A stretch of DNA of 64,000 nucleotides from positions 8,712,501-8,776,500 of the forward strand of contig NZ_CP163444.1 of NCBI RefSeq assembly GCF_041053105.1, read 5' to 3'. The notes under the pieces are model-generated. The model was given only the letters and a program-made list of their open reading frames with translations, searched no databases and had not been told where the DNA came from. Of the stretch, positions 1-8,403 are shown one piece after another. The translations under genes and the position numbers were made by a program. This DNA is from Streptomyces sp. R44 (GTDB lineage Bacteria > Actinomycetota > Actinomycetes > Streptomycetales > Streptomycetaceae). The first letter of the stretch is position 1. The number at the start of each line of letters is the position of its first letter.

Positions 1-192
1 ACAACAGGGCCTTGTCCACGTGTGCGGTGATCATGCGGTCAGCCAACCAGCGGCCCGAGCCTGCTGTCTGGCAGGTTTCCGACACCACCGTCCTCGGAGC
101 GTTTCGGCGTTGCCGTGCGGGCGAGAGCCGCGGCCACACGGAGAACGCTCACGCATCGCTCCTGGTCGGTCGTGTACAGCGCCGTATCGCCG

Positions 193-990
193 TCAGCGGG
201 GTGGTGGGGGCAGGACACCGAGCCGGACACCGTGGAGAGCCCCCAGCCGGTGGATTTCCCACAGGGCGATCAGGGTGGCTGTCGCGGCCCCGCCGAGAGG
301 GAGCAGCGGTGAGACGTCCGGCCATTGCAGGAAGGGGAACAGCAAGTCCTGCGCGGCCATCTCCCAGACGTATCCGATGGTGATCAGGGCGGGCAGGGCG
401 GGATGGATCTCCATCGTGCGGAACATGTACCGGTGGATGGCCGGTATGGCGTGGATGAAGAAGCCGATCATGCGGGCCGTCGCGTAGATGGCGAGGACCG
501 CCGCGGCGATGAACAGCACCGCGCCCAGCGCCTCGGGGAAGCCGTCCACCGTGATGCGGCCGGTGATGAAGACGGCCAGTCCGACCCAGAGCGCGCACAC
601 GACCAGCAGGTGCCCGAAGAACGCGGTGAACGCGGTCAGCGGACCCCATAAGCGGGAGAGTAGTTCGCCGTGGATCTGGTGGCGGACGAGTGTGAGAAAG
701 ACCGTCACGGCGACGAGCGCGGACAGGGCCAAGGCCACGGGTGCCATGAGGAGGCGCAGTCCGGCGTCCGCCGCCCACGTCAGCAGGTGGACCTGGCCCT
801 GGAGGGCCAGCGGGACCTTGATCACCGCCATGATCGCAAGCCCCGCCCAGAAGCGAACGGTCGGCAGCATGCTGGTCATCGCCGGAAGCACGGTCTGCGG
901 CAATGGCTCCATCCAACGGCGCGCCAGAACCCCGTCCTTGTCCAGGACCCGACCCCCGCCGCCACGCCGATCACTCGTGTCATCGTCCAC
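193..990 (-). CDS. Multi-pass membrane protein, unknown function
   Basis: 265 residues from a GTG start at 990; a later start at the Met of MEPLPQTV (about residue 27) is also possible. The chain has roughly five or six hydrophobic segments, for example around residues 48-66, 80-104, 118-145 and 150-175. A short basic, amphipathic region containing HAIPAIHRYMF follows near residue 185. I recognise no catalytic motif or named family. It stands alone, about 135 bases downstream of the end of the next minus-strand operon, so it could be read through from it. The integral-membrane call is seen in the sequence; function is unknown. Confidence 0.75.
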   Translation of the reverse strand: MDDDTSDRRGGGGRVLDKDGVLARRWMEPLPQTVLPAMTSMLPTVRFWAGLAIMAVIKVPLALQGQVHLLTWAADAGLRLLMAPVALALSALVAVTVFLTLVRHQIHGELLSRLWGPLTAFTAFFGHLLVVCALWVGLAVFITGRITVDGFPEALGAVLFIAAAVLAIYATARMIGFFIHAIPAIHRYMFRTMEIHPALPALITIGYVWEMAAQDLLFPFLQWPDVSPLLPLGGAATATLIALWEIHRLGALHGVRLGVLPPPPR

Positions 991-1126
991 GGGCCGATCG
1001 TGGCATCAGGGATGGCCCGGACGGAATCGCTCCGCAAAATCGCCCCGGAGCGGAGCGCTCGTCATGCCTTACACCTTCCCGTCCGCTGCTCCGTCTGCGC
1101 TGTGCAGACGCGGCGACCCCCGCTCC

Positions 1127-2161
1127 TCACTCCAGGAACGCCGGTGCCAGTGCCGCCGTCATCAAGCGTTTCGGGCTGCCCGAGCCGTCGGCCGGGACGG
1201 TGTAGAGGTCGGCGCCGTAATCCCCCGGCAGGGAGTACGAGACCGTGTGGTCGTCGAGCCAGACGGCCTGGTCGTCGACACTGCGGGGCTCGGCGAGCGC
1301 GGTCTCCCGCAGGGTGGCCAGATCCAGGACGTACTCGTGCCAGGGCGCGTCCGCGGAGGCGCCCGCGACGCGCTTCTTGTAGACGATCCTGGTCTCGTCG
1401 GGGGAGAGGGACGGGCACTCGACGTTCCGGTGGACCGTGGTGACGGTACGGGCGGTCAGATCGCCCCGCACCAGGTAGGTCTGGCCGGCGGTCGCCATGG
1501 TGGCGTAGAAGTGCCGGTCGTCGCGGGAGAAGGTGACGCCCCAGAAGTTGGTGTCGGCGGCGCGGTGGTCCTTGCCGTCCTTCACGACCCGGAACTCCTC
1601 CAGGGACGTGGTGAGCCGGCCCGTCGTGGTGTCCAGGACGGCCGTACGGGTGGAGAAGCTGGCGCTGGCGTACGAGTCGCCGCCGACGAAGACCGTCCAC
1701 GCGACCAGCCGGCCCGAAGGCGAGACCCGGGCGCGGGTCGGGATGCCGGGGAGCGGGTAGTGGGCCCGCTCTTTGAGCGCCGCGTCCAGGACGACCGCCC
1801 GGTACGCGTCCTCCACCGTGCCGCGCACGGCCTGCAGGCAGATGCCGGTGCCGCCGGCCGCGTGGAAGCGCAGGCACTTCACCCCGGACGCGGTCCGCGG
1901 ACCTGCGGGGACGCCCGCCGGCACCGTGGCCAGCTCGTCGCGGTGCGGGCCCCAGGCCATGTTGCGGAACACGATCCGGCGGTCGGCCCCGGCCGCGAGC
2001 GAGATCCGCCCGGACCCGATCGCCGGCCCGCCCGCCTGCGGGCGGTCCTTCTCGGCCGCCCGGTCGGCCGCGTGCAGCAGCGACGCGACCGCCACACCGC
2101 CGAGCACGGCGAGCGCCGCGAGCAGGAGGAGCAGCTTGCCGCGCAGGGTCAGCGGGGTCAT
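1127..2161 (-). CDS. TolB-like / beta-propeller protein with N-terminal membrane anchor
   Basis: 344 residues. The ATG at 2161 overlaps the stop of the MFS gene as ATGA, so the pair should be translationally coupled; a longer open frame upstream is rejected for this reason. Residues 9-28 (KLLLLLAALAVLGGVAVASL) form a signal anchor. The rest is rich in short beta-strand motifs such as ARVSPSGRLVAWT, GVTFSRDDRHFYAT and PSLSPDETRIVYKK, which resemble WD40-like/TolB propeller blades (family knowledge). It is probably extracytoplasmic. The partner or ligand is unknown, and the operon gives no clear substrate. Confidence 0.75.
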   Translation of the reverse strand: MTPLTLRGKLLLLLAALAVLGGVAVASLLHAADRAAEKDRPQAGGPAIGSGRISLAAGADRRIVFRNMAWGPHRDELATVPAGVPAGPRTASGVKCLRFHAAGGTGICLQAVRGTVEDAYRAVVLDAALKERAHYPLPGIPTRARVSPSGRLVAWTVFVGGDSYASASFSTRTAVLDTTTGRLTTSLEEFRVVKDGKDHRAADTNFWGVTFSRDDRHFYATMATAGQTYLVRGDLTARTVTTVHRNVECPSLSPDETRIVYKKRVAGASADAPWHEYVLDLATLRETALAEPRSVDDQAVWLDDHTVSYSLPGDYGADLYTVPADGSGSPKRLMTAALAPAFLE

Positions 2162-3471
2162 GCGGGGGTTTCCTCCGAAACCTTGTCGGTGGTGGTGCCG
2201 GCGTGCGGGGGCGTGGCCGACGGTCGCAGGGCGAACGCCGCCGTCGCGCACACCGCGAGCACGGCCGTCGCCGCGCCGACCGCCCAGCGGTCGCCCCACG
2301 CGGTCCAGGCCGCGCCGAAGGCGATCGAGCAGCAGAAGCGGGCGAGCGCCTGCCCCGTCTGGATCAACGCGAGACCGGACGAGCGCAGTTCGGGCGGTAC
2401 GAAGCCGGCCGCCGCGGCCATCAGGACACCGTCGGTCGCCGCGTAGAAACCGCCGTGCAGCGCCAGCACCAGCCAGGGGAGCGCCGGGCTCTGCCAGCCG
2501 CTGAGCAGCAGCCCGTACACGAGCAGCAGGGCGACATGGCCGCCCAGGAACACCCGCCAGCGGCCGACCCGGTCGGCGAGCCGACCCAGCGGGACCGCGA
2601 GCAGCAGGAAGGCTGCGGCGGTGCCGATCGGCAGCAGGGCGAACCAGCGGTCGGCGACGCCGAGGCGCCGCTGCAGCAGCAGATAGACGAAGGAGTCACT
2701 GACCGTCGCGAGCCCCAAAAGGAGGGCGCACAGGGCGAGTCGGCGTACATCGGGCAACCGGAGCAGGGCGAGTGCGGCCTTGAGGGAGGCGCGCGGCGCG
2801 CCGTCCGGCGCCGGGGTCGCGGGGGGACGGGGACGCGAAGGTACGAAGAGGAGCAGGATGAGCACGCCGACCGCGGCCACGCAGAAGCTGACCGTGAACA
2901 CGGCGTCGTAGCCGTCCACCGCCTGGCGGAGGATCAGAAAGGCGACGAGCGGGCCGATCAGGGCACCCGCGGTGTCCATCGCCCGGTGCACCCCGAAGGC
3001 GCGGCCGCGCGACTCCTCCGGCGACGCCAGCGAGATCAGGGCGTCGCGCGGCGCGGTCCGCAGGCCCTTCCCGGTCCGGTCGGCGGCGAGCACGGCACCG
3101 ATCAGCGGCAGCGAACTCGCCACCAGGAGCAGGGGCTTGCACAGCGCGGAGAGCCCGTAGCCGAGAGCCGCGACCGTCTTGTGCCCGCCGCCGCGGTCGG
3201 CGAGATGGCCGCCGACGAGCCGTACGAGCGCGCTGAAACCGTTGTACACACCGTCGAGCAGGCCGAAACCGAGCGGCGAGAGGCCGAGCCCGGCGACCAG
3301 ATAGAGCGGCAGCACCGCCGTGACCATCTCCGAGGAGACGTCCGTGACGAGGCTGACCGTACCGAGCGCGAGCACGGTCGGTGCGACGGCGGCGCGCCGC
3401 CCGGGACCACGGTCCCGGGCGGCGGCCGTCGCGGCCGTCGCGGGGGTGCTGCGACTGTCCGCCACGTACAC
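2158..3471 (-). CDS. MFS transporter
   Basis: 437 residues from a GTG only one base after the phosphoesterase stop. About twelve hydrophobic segments are visible. The loop between helices 2 and 3 carries an MFS motif-A-like sequence (GGHLADRGGGHKTV), and a second copy in the C-terminal half reads PLGRLADRVGRWRV. This is the expected two-fold pattern of the major facilitator family. Substrate cannot be read from sequence. It is the middle gene of a three-gene operon, between a secreted phosphoesterase and a propeller-like protein, so uptake or export linked to phosphate-ester hydrolysis is possible but is inference. Confidence 0.85.
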   Translation of the reverse strand: MYVADSRSTPATAATAAARDRGPGRRAAVAPTVLALGTVSLVTDVSSEMVTAVLPLYLVAGLGLSPLGFGLLDGVYNGFSALVRLVGGHLADRGGGHKTVAALGYGLSALCKPLLLVASSLPLIGAVLAADRTGKGLRTAPRDALISLASPEESRGRAFGVHRAMDTAGALIGPLVAFLILRQAVDGYDAVFTVSFCVAAVGVLILLLFVPSRPRPPATPAPDGAPRASLKAALALLRLPDVRRLALCALLLGLATVSDSFVYLLLQRRLGVADRWFALLPIGTAAAFLLLAVPLGRLADRVGRWRVFLGGHVALLLVYGLLLSGWQSPALPWLVLALHGGFYAATDGVLMAAAAGFVPPELRSSGLALIQTGQALARFCCSIAFGAAWTAWGDRWAVGAATAVLAVCATAAFALRPSATPPHAGTTTDKVSEETPA

Positions 3472-3472
3472 G

Positions 3473-4354
3473 TCAGGGCGTCCAGATGCCGGTGATCGGG
3501 GTCGCGTTGGCGGCCTGGCCGGCGTGCGTGGTGCCGTACATGTCCTCGATCGTGCGCAGCAGGTTGTAGTGGTTGTACGTGGTCGAGGACGTCGAGCCCG
3601 GGACCACCTGCTGGCCGTAGAGGACCGTCGCGATCTTGTTGCCGGCGAGCCGGTTGTCCTCGTCGAAGGTCACGACGAGGAGGCTGTTGTGGGTCTTCGC
3701 CCAGGTCGCGTAGGCGCCCAGGTTGTTCTTCAGCCAGGTGTCACCGGTGCCGACCGAGCAGTCGTGCATGTCGTTGCACAGGTTCGGGACCACGAAGGAC
3801 ACCTGCGGCAGCGTGCTGTAGTCGGTCGGGAACTGCGCCATGGTGTACGCCGACGAGGTCGGAACGTTCGAGAAGCCGAACCAGGGGTTGTGCTTGCGCG
3901 CGTACTTGCCGCTGCTGCACGTGGTCGAACCCTGGCTGGGGAGCGTCTCGTTGTAGCTCTTCCAGGACTTGCCCGCCGCGATCAGCTCGGAGGCCAGGTT
4001 CGGTGCGGACGAGAAGCCGGGCGTGTAGCAGCTGTCGTCCGTGATGCCCTGGGTGGAGCCGGAGAACATCGCGAAGTAGTTGGGCTGGCTGGGGTGGGTC
4101 TCGGCGTACGACTGGGTGAGGTTGGCGCCGCCGGCCTTCAGCGAGTTGATGTACGGGGCGCTTGAGCTGCCGATGATCTGGCTGTACGCGTGGTTCTCGA
4201 AGACCACGACGACCACGTGGTCGGGGGTGGGGACGGTCGCCGCGGCCTGGGCCTGCGACGTGCCGCCGAAACCGGCCCAGAGGCCGATCGAGGCGGCCGC
4301 GAGGCCGAGGGTGGACAGAAGGGCGGTGCGGCGTTTTCTGGGCGCGCCGGACAC
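3473..4354 (-). CDS. Secreted phosphoesterase (acid phosphatase family)
   Basis: 293 residues. The GTG at 4354 has GGAGG five bases upstream; an ATG frame further upstream lacks such a site. Residues 5-38 form a signal peptide with basic KRR and a cleavage region near SQAQAAA. The mature N-terminus has the phosphoesterase-family motif VVVVVFENHAYSQI with the Glu-Asn of the metal site, followed by HPSQPNYFAMFSG and VVTFDEDNR, typical of the PF04185-type acid phosphatase/phospholipase C fold. Several Cys pairs suggest disulfides. It heads the operon with the MFS and propeller genes. The exact substrate (phosphomonoester or phospholipid) is not resolved. Confidence 0.88.
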   Translation of the reverse strand: MSGAPRKRRTALLSTLGLAAASIGLWAGFGGTSQAQAAATVPTPDHVVVVVFENHAYSQIIGSSSAPYINSLKAGGANLTQSYAETHPSQPNYFAMFSGSTQGITDDSCYTPGFSSAPNLASELIAAGKSWKSYNETLPSQGSTTCSSGKYARKHNPWFGFSNVPTSSAYTMAQFPTDYSTLPQVSFVVPNLCNDMHDCSVGTGDTWLKNNLGAYATWAKTHNSLLVVTFDEDNRLAGNKIATVLYGQQVVPGSTSSTTYNHYNLLRTIEDMYGTTHAGQAANATPITGIWTP

Positions 4355-4712
4355 GACTACCTCCGGTTGAGGGTGATGACTACGGGAGCGGTGCAACCGG
4401 CAGGTTAGGAGTGGGCATGTCAACCCGGAAGGTCTTCCGGGTGAAGACCCGGCAAACCTTGCTCCCCTTCTCGGCCGCGGCCTCCTTGTCCTCCGGTTTC
4501 CCTCTCCACCAGTGTCCGCCCTCTCGGCGTCTGCCGCAGAGCGCGGCCGCGGCGCCCCGCACCGTTCCCCTCCTCGGTCCCCTTGCCGACCCCCGAGGCG
4601 ACGCGACCGGACGGGGTGCTCACCGCCTCGCTCCGTGAGTGAACATGCGGGGATCCGGGCCGTGTTGTGTGAAGGTGGGGGTGACACACACCGTGGATCA
4701 CTGGAGGGCTCC
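4355..4712. other. Divergent intergenic region, no gene seen
   Basis: 358 bases separate the minus-strand phosphoesterase start from the plus-strand globin start. The only distinct structure is a 20-bp palindrome at 4423-4442. Open frames here look like shadows, with arginine/proline-rich composition. Confidence 0.6.
4423..4442. promoter_or_regulatory. 20-bp palindrome, candidate operator or hairpin
   Basis: ACCCGGAAGGTCTTCCGGGT has 9-bp perfect arms around a central GT. It lies about 70 bases upstream of the phosphoesterase start, in the divergent region with the globin gene. An operator for either gene, or an mRNA hairpin, would fit. No regulator is assigned. Confidence 0.4.
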
Positions 4713-5171
4713 ATGAGTGCCGAGCACACGAACACTCTGTACGAGGCTGTGGGTGGTGCCGACGCGCTGCGCCGGCTCTCCGAGACGTTCTACGAGGGGG
4801 TCCTGGCCGACCCTCTCCTCGCACCCGTCTTCGCCGACTTCACCGCCACCCACGTGGAGCACGTGGCCGTGTGGCTGGCGGAGGTCTTCTCGGGACCTGC
4901 CGAGTTCACGGCGGAGCTCGGCGGGCACCAGGCCCTGCTCCGTGCCCACCTCGGGCTCGGCATCACGGAGGAACAGCGACTGCGCTGGATGGAGCTCATG
5001 GCGGCGGCCGTGGAGAAGGAACTGCCGGACGACGCCCTGCTGCGTCGCCGGGTGCTGGAGTACTTCGACTGGGGTACGCGGATCGCCAAGGACGTCTCGG
5101 CCTCGGCCCCGGGCACGGACCTCGGCGAGCCCGGCCCCACCCCGCGCTGGGGCTGGGACGGGCTCGCCTGA
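4713..5171 (+). CDS. Truncated hemoglobin (group II, GlbO-like)
   Basis: 152 residues. ATG at 4713 follows a GGAGGG ribosome site at 4703-4708. The sequence follows the group II truncated globin plan: LYEAVGGADALRRLSETFYE at the N-terminus, PLLAPVFADF, and HVEHVAVWLAEVFSGP, which includes helix E with the Trp-Leu region. The C-terminal WGTRIAKDVSA and the later WGWDG are typical of actinobacterial GlbO proteins. Such proteins bind heme and O2 or NO (family knowledge). A strong hairpin follows at 5199-5240. The length is slightly above the 120-130 residue core because of a Pro/Gly-rich tail. Confidence 0.92.
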   Translation: MSAEHTNTLYEAVGGADALRRLSETFYEGVLADPLLAPVFADFTATHVEHVAVWLAEVFSGPAEFTAELGGHQALLRAHLGLGITEEQRLRWMELMAAAVEKELPDDALLRRRVLEYFDWGTRIAKDVSASAPGTDLGEPGPTPRWGWDGLA

Positions 5172-5198
5172 CCCCGGCAGAGGACCGGAGCAATGCGC

Positions 5199-5240
5199 AC
5201 CGGGGTGTCGCCCTCCGGGATGGGAAGGCGACACCCCGGT
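5199..5240. terminator. Bidirectional intrinsic-type terminator
   Basis: A perfect 14-bp stem (ACCGGGGTGTCGCC at 5199-5212 and its complement at 5227-5240) with a 14-base loop sits between the convergent globin and AraC genes. There is no U-tract, as is common in high-GC actinobacteria. Confidence 0.75.
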
Positions 5241-5310
5241 CGCGCAGGTCGCGCAGGTCGCGCAGGTCCCGCAGGTCCTAGAGGTCCCGCAGGTCCCACA
5301 CGTCCCGCTG
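5239..5310. repeat. 9-bp tandem repeat, 8 units
   Basis: Units of GTCGCGCAG, drifting to GTCCCGCAG and relatives, run from the terminator right arm to just before the AraC stop codon. The first three units are identical; the others carry one to four changes. The unit length is a multiple of three, but the array is outside both genes. Confidence 0.8.
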
Positions 5311-5312
5311 GA

Positions 5313-6206
5313 TCAGCCTCCGGCGTTCCCGCTCATCCGCTCGACCGGGATCCACAGCTGGGAGTCGGTCTCCGCACCGATGTCCACCGGCTGCGTCCGC
5401 AGCAGCTCCGGACCGGGCCGGCTCACGTACGGGTTCGAGGGGAACCACTGGGTGAACACGTCCCGCCACAGCTCCTGGAGGGCGCTGGGGTAGGGGCCGT
5501 GATTGTCGAAGACCGCCCAGGTCCCGGCCGGCACGTCGAGGGAATCGAGCTCCTCCGCGGCTGCCCCGGGGCCGGTGACCACACCGATCCAGTAGTCCAC
5601 CTCGGCGCCTTCCTCCCGGCTGTCGGTCAGGTGCACCACCGCCGACAGGACCCCCTCCGGGTCCCCGTCGGCCAGCTCCTTCATCTGTACGATCGCCTGC
5701 TCGTCCAGGCTCTCCACATGGGCCGCGGCGGCCGCGTTGACACCCTCGTGCACGAGCGGAACCCGCGCTTTCCTGCCGACGACCCGAAACGCTTCCTTCT
5801 CGACGATCCGGTACCGCATGGTCGTACTCCCTTCGACGACGACACGGAAGGACATGCGCGGCTGCGCCGTGAGCGTCGCACCCGTGCGCCGGGCCTCGCC
5901 CGGACCGATGCCGTGCACCGACCGGAACGCCCGCGCGAACGCCTCGCCCGAGCCGTAGCCGTACCGCACGGCCACGTCGAGCAGCGTCCGCTCCCCGCCC
6001 AGCACCTCGGCCCCGGCGAGCGTCATGCGCCGGCGCCGTACGTACAGGGAGAGCGGCATCCCGGCGAGCGCCGAGAACAGGCGTCGGAAGTGGTACTCCG
6101 ACGTCATCGCGATCCGGGCGGCCTCGGCGACATCGACCTCCTGGCCGGCCTCCGCTGCGAGGCGGCGCTCGATGTGGTCGAGCGCCTGGTTGAGCTGCTC
6201 CAGCAC
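5313..6206 (-). CDS. AraC family regulator with GyrI-like ligand domain
   Basis: 297 residues. Residues 1-105 are an N-terminal AraC DNA-binding domain with two helix-turn-helices: VAEAARIAMTSEYHFRRLFS, then LDVAVRYGYGSGEAFARAF with the conserved RSVHGIGPGEAR. Residues about 128-295 match a GyrI/Rob-type effector-binding domain (YRIVEKEAFRVVGRKARV, WAVFDNHGPYPSALQELW, LWIPV). The HTH-first, GyrI-second order is that of the Rob/SoxS-like and BltR-like multidrug sensors (family knowledge). It is convergent with the globin gene and stands alone on the minus strand. The likely role is to sense a hydrophobic compound; the target is unknown. Confidence 0.88.
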   Translation of the reverse strand: MLEQLNQALDHIERRLAAEAGQEVDVAEAARIAMTSEYHFRRLFSALAGMPLSLYVRRRRMTLAGAEVLGGERTLLDVAVRYGYGSGEAFARAFRSVHGIGPGEARRTGATLTAQPRMSFRVVVEGSTTMRYRIVEKEAFRVVGRKARVPLVHEGVNAAAAAHVESLDEQAIVQMKELADGDPEGVLSAVVHLTDSREEGAEVDYWIGVVTGPGAAAEELDSLDVPAGTWAVFDNHGPYPSALQELWRDVFTQWFPSNPYVSRPGPELLRTQPVDIGAETDSQLWIPVERMSGNAGG

Positions 6207-6374
6207 GGGTGCGTGTCCTTCCTTCTGACGTCTTCACCGTAGGAATCGCCCCCCTACCAGGGCCCGACCATCCGTGCCCGGAACGATCGGGTGGCCACCG
6301 ACGGCGTGACGAGCCCGGAGCGAGGGGCCCTTGTACGTGGTGCGCGAGGCCGCCGGACAGATGAGGCGACGCCG

Positions 6375-6446
6375 GGCGGGCACCGGAAGGCCCACGCGAG
6401 GTCGCCGCGAAGAAGCGCCGACTCCGCGCGGGCACCGGGAGGCCCA
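6375..6446. repeat. Two copies of a 20-bp imperfect direct repeat
   Basis: GCGGGCACCGGAAGGCCCAC at 6375-6394 recurs with one change at 6427-6446, immediately before the FKBP stop codon. The rest of 6207-6448 shows no gene. Confidence 0.6.
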
Positions 6447-6448
6447 CC

Positions 6449-6826
6449 TCAGACCACGGAGAGCAGGTCCACCACGAAGACGAGCGTCGAGCCCGCCGGG
6501 ATCAGCGGCGTGGGGGACTGCTTGCCGTAGCCGAGGCGCGGGGGAACGATGATCTCGCGCCGGCCGCCGACCTTCATCCCCCTGATCCCCCGGTCCCAGC
6601 CCTTGATGACCCGGCCACCGCCCACCGCGAACTTGAATGGCATGCCCCGGTCCCAGGAGGCGTCGAACTCCTTCCCGGACTCGAAGGTGACCCCGACGTA
6701 GTGAACCTGGACGACCCTGCCCGGCTTCGCCTCGGGCCCGTCCCCGACGACGAGGTCGCGGAGGGTCAGCTCGGTGGGAGGCTCACCCTCCGGACGGTCG
6801 ATCTCCGGCTTCGTCAGTTCACTCAT
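6449..6826 (-). CDS. FKBP-type peptidyl-prolyl cis-trans isomerase
   Basis: 125 residues, ATG at 6826 (MSELTKPEID). The FKBP fold signatures are clear: VQVHYVGVTFESGKEFDASW, the substrate-pocket segment FAVGGGRVIKGWDRGIRGM, and the closing IIVPPRLGYGKQ and LVFVVDLLSV. There is no signal peptide, so this is a cytoplasmic single-domain FKBP. Length matches the family. It stands alone, with no visible partner. A Met seven codons upstream is open but has no better ribosome site. Confidence 0.95.
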   Translation of the reverse strand: MSELTKPEIDRPEGEPPTELTLRDLVVGDGPEAKPGRVVQVHYVGVTFESGKEFDASWDRGMPFKFAVGGGRVIKGWDRGIRGMKVGGRREIIVPPRLGYGKQSPTPLIPAGSTLVFVVDLLSVV

Positions 6827-6979
6827 TGCAGCCCCATCACTCTCCACCGGAAGCCCTCGTACGGGCCGGCCGGGCGCATGGTCACTCCATGCGGCAGACG
6901 ATCACGCTACCGAGAACGCTGATCCCCAGCAGTCCATGGCACCCGACGCGGCACACCGCTCGCCATGAGGGGCGGAGTC

Positions 6980-7495
6980 CTAGGTCTCCGGCGTCGCCAT
7001 GGTGAGGCCCGAGCTGACCGGGTGCTCGTCGTCGACAAGGATGAGCCGGTTCCGGGCCCAGGTGTCGAGCCGGGAGCACGCGAAAGCGGGGTCGTACGCG
7101 GCGGTGGGCAGCTGGGGGACGCGTGTGCGCCCGGTGTCGTCGAGCCGGTACGGGACGTCGAAGGCCCCCCTCCAGCCGTCGAGGTCGGCCGCGAAGCGCT
7201 CTTCCGCTTCCGCCGGGCCGATCCCCAGATACTGGCCGATCTCCGCCCAGGAGCTGCCCCGCTCCCGTTCGTAGGTCACGGCCGAGACCAACGCGCGCTC
7301 CGCGAGTTCGATGAGCTGGAACGCCTGGCTGACCCGGCCCCCGGGGCCGGAGTCGGGGTCGTTCCCGGTGGCGACCAGGCCCGCCGCGCCATCGGCGACG
7401 TCCGCGGCGTGGTCGCAGAGGACGAGGCGTGCCAGCGCCTCGCGGGTGAATAGGGCACGGTCGGCGTCATAGGGGGTCGTCTCGGTCACGCGCAC
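6980..7495 (-). CDS. Hypothetical protein with HTH-like segment
   Basis: 171 residues, ATG at 7495. A possible helix-turn-helix lies in SSWAEIGQYLGIGPAEAEERF (about residues 81-101), preceded by LIELAERALVSAVTYERERG. The C-terminus is a Tyr/Asp-rich segment with TWARNRLILVDDEHPVSS. I cannot name a family. It may bind DNA, or the segment may be a generic sigma-like helix. It is surrounded by unrelated single genes. Confidence 0.7.
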   Translation of the reverse strand: MRVTETTPYDADRALFTREALARLVLCDHAADVADGAAGLVATGNDPDSGPGGRVSQAFQLIELAERALVSAVTYERERGSSWAEIGQYLGIGPAEAEERFAADLDGWRGAFDVPYRLDDTGRTRVPQLPTAAYDPAFACSRLDTWARNRLILVDDEHPVSSGLTMATPET

Positions 7496-7610
7496 AGGCT
7501 CCCAGTCCGTGCCCGAGGCGGGTACCCGATTTCCGACGGACGCCGGCCGCGGGCCTGCCGATCCGCGGTGGACGCGTGGCGGCGGACGGCCGCCCAGGCC
7601 TGCGAGGCGG

Positions 7611-8309
7611 TCATCGGATGGCGTACCCGTCCCACAACGGGCCGCCGGCCAGGTCCAGTACCTCTGTCACGGCCGCGACGAAACCGGCCGTGTCCCCTGC
7701 GATCGCCTGCGGGGCGGTTTCGGACAGGGCGCGGTGCACGGCGGGGGCGGCCGCAGCCAGCCGACGTGACAGCCACTTCCCTGAGCCGAGCCAGTGCCCG
7801 CCGACCAGCAGGACCAGCTCCGAGGCACGCTGGAGCAGGTGTGAGACCAGGTACACCCGCTCCGCGGGGTCCGTGCAGCCCCGCAGGTCATCGAGCAGGT
7901 CGGTCAGGATGTACCGCTGGTAGTCACGCTCATGGTCCGAGAGCGGCGGCGGGCCCGCGGCCCGACGCGTGCGGGCCTCGGCCTGAAGCGAGGCGCCCAG
8001 CCCGTCGGTGTCCACCAGGAGCATGCCGTCCGCGCACATGGCGAGCAGGGGTGATCTCCGCTTCGCGGTCTCCTGCTCGACGAAGCCGTGCCAGGCGGCC
8101 TCCGTCTGCACGAACAGCTCCACCGGCCAGCCGCGGTACACGAGGTTCTCCCGGTAGGGCGCGGGCGGCCCGTCCAGGAGAACCACGAGGTCCAGATCGG
8201 AGGTGGGCGTCCGGCGATCGGTCAGCACGCTGCCGGCCAGGAAGGCCGCCCGGGCGGCGGGGAATCTGTCCCGCACCAGGTCGCGGGCCGTGAGTACGGG
8301 GTCGTTCAT
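7611..8309 (-). CDS. Nucleotidyltransferase-fold protein
   Basis: 232 residues. The N-terminal AFLAGSVLTDRRTPTSDLDL carries the pol-beta signature G26-S27 followed by D38 and D40 of the DxD pair, the metal-binding residues of NTP transferases. Residues 60-115 contain VELFVQTEAAW, a third Asp/Glu region. The C-terminal half is helical (LLQRASELVLLVGGHWLGSG) and may be a substrate-recognition domain like that of aminoglycoside adenylyltransferases. Substrate is unknown; antibiotic inactivation or a MNT-like role is possible. No HEPN partner is adjacent. Confidence 0.8.
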   Translation of the reverse strand: MNDPVLTARDLVRDRFPAARAAFLAGSVLTDRRTPTSDLDLVVLLDGPPAPYRENLVYRGWPVELFVQTEAAWHGFVEQETAKRRSPLLAMCADGMLLVDTDGLGASLQAEARTRRAAGPPPLSDHERDYQRYILTDLLDDLRGCTDPAERVYLVSHLLQRASELVLLVGGHWLGSGKWLSRRLAAAAPAVHRALSETAPQAIAGDTAGFVAAVTEVLDLAGGPLWDGYAIR

Positions 8310-8403
8310 GATCGCAGCCTACGTGCGGCGTCGCTCCCGCAGGAGGCCCGGGGCCGCCCCCGTCGCCTCCCGGACATGGTGTCGGAGCCGACCGCGGCAC
8401 GAC

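Noticed and set aside
488..2446. 652-residue plus-strand open frame
   Set aside because: Antisense to the membrane protein and propeller-like genes; Arg/Gly/Pro-rich composition typical of high-GC shadow frames, with no domain.
7568..8293. Plus-strand frame over the nucleotidyltransferase gene
   Set aside because: The minus strand has the GS...DxD motif; the plus frame is Arg/Pro-rich.
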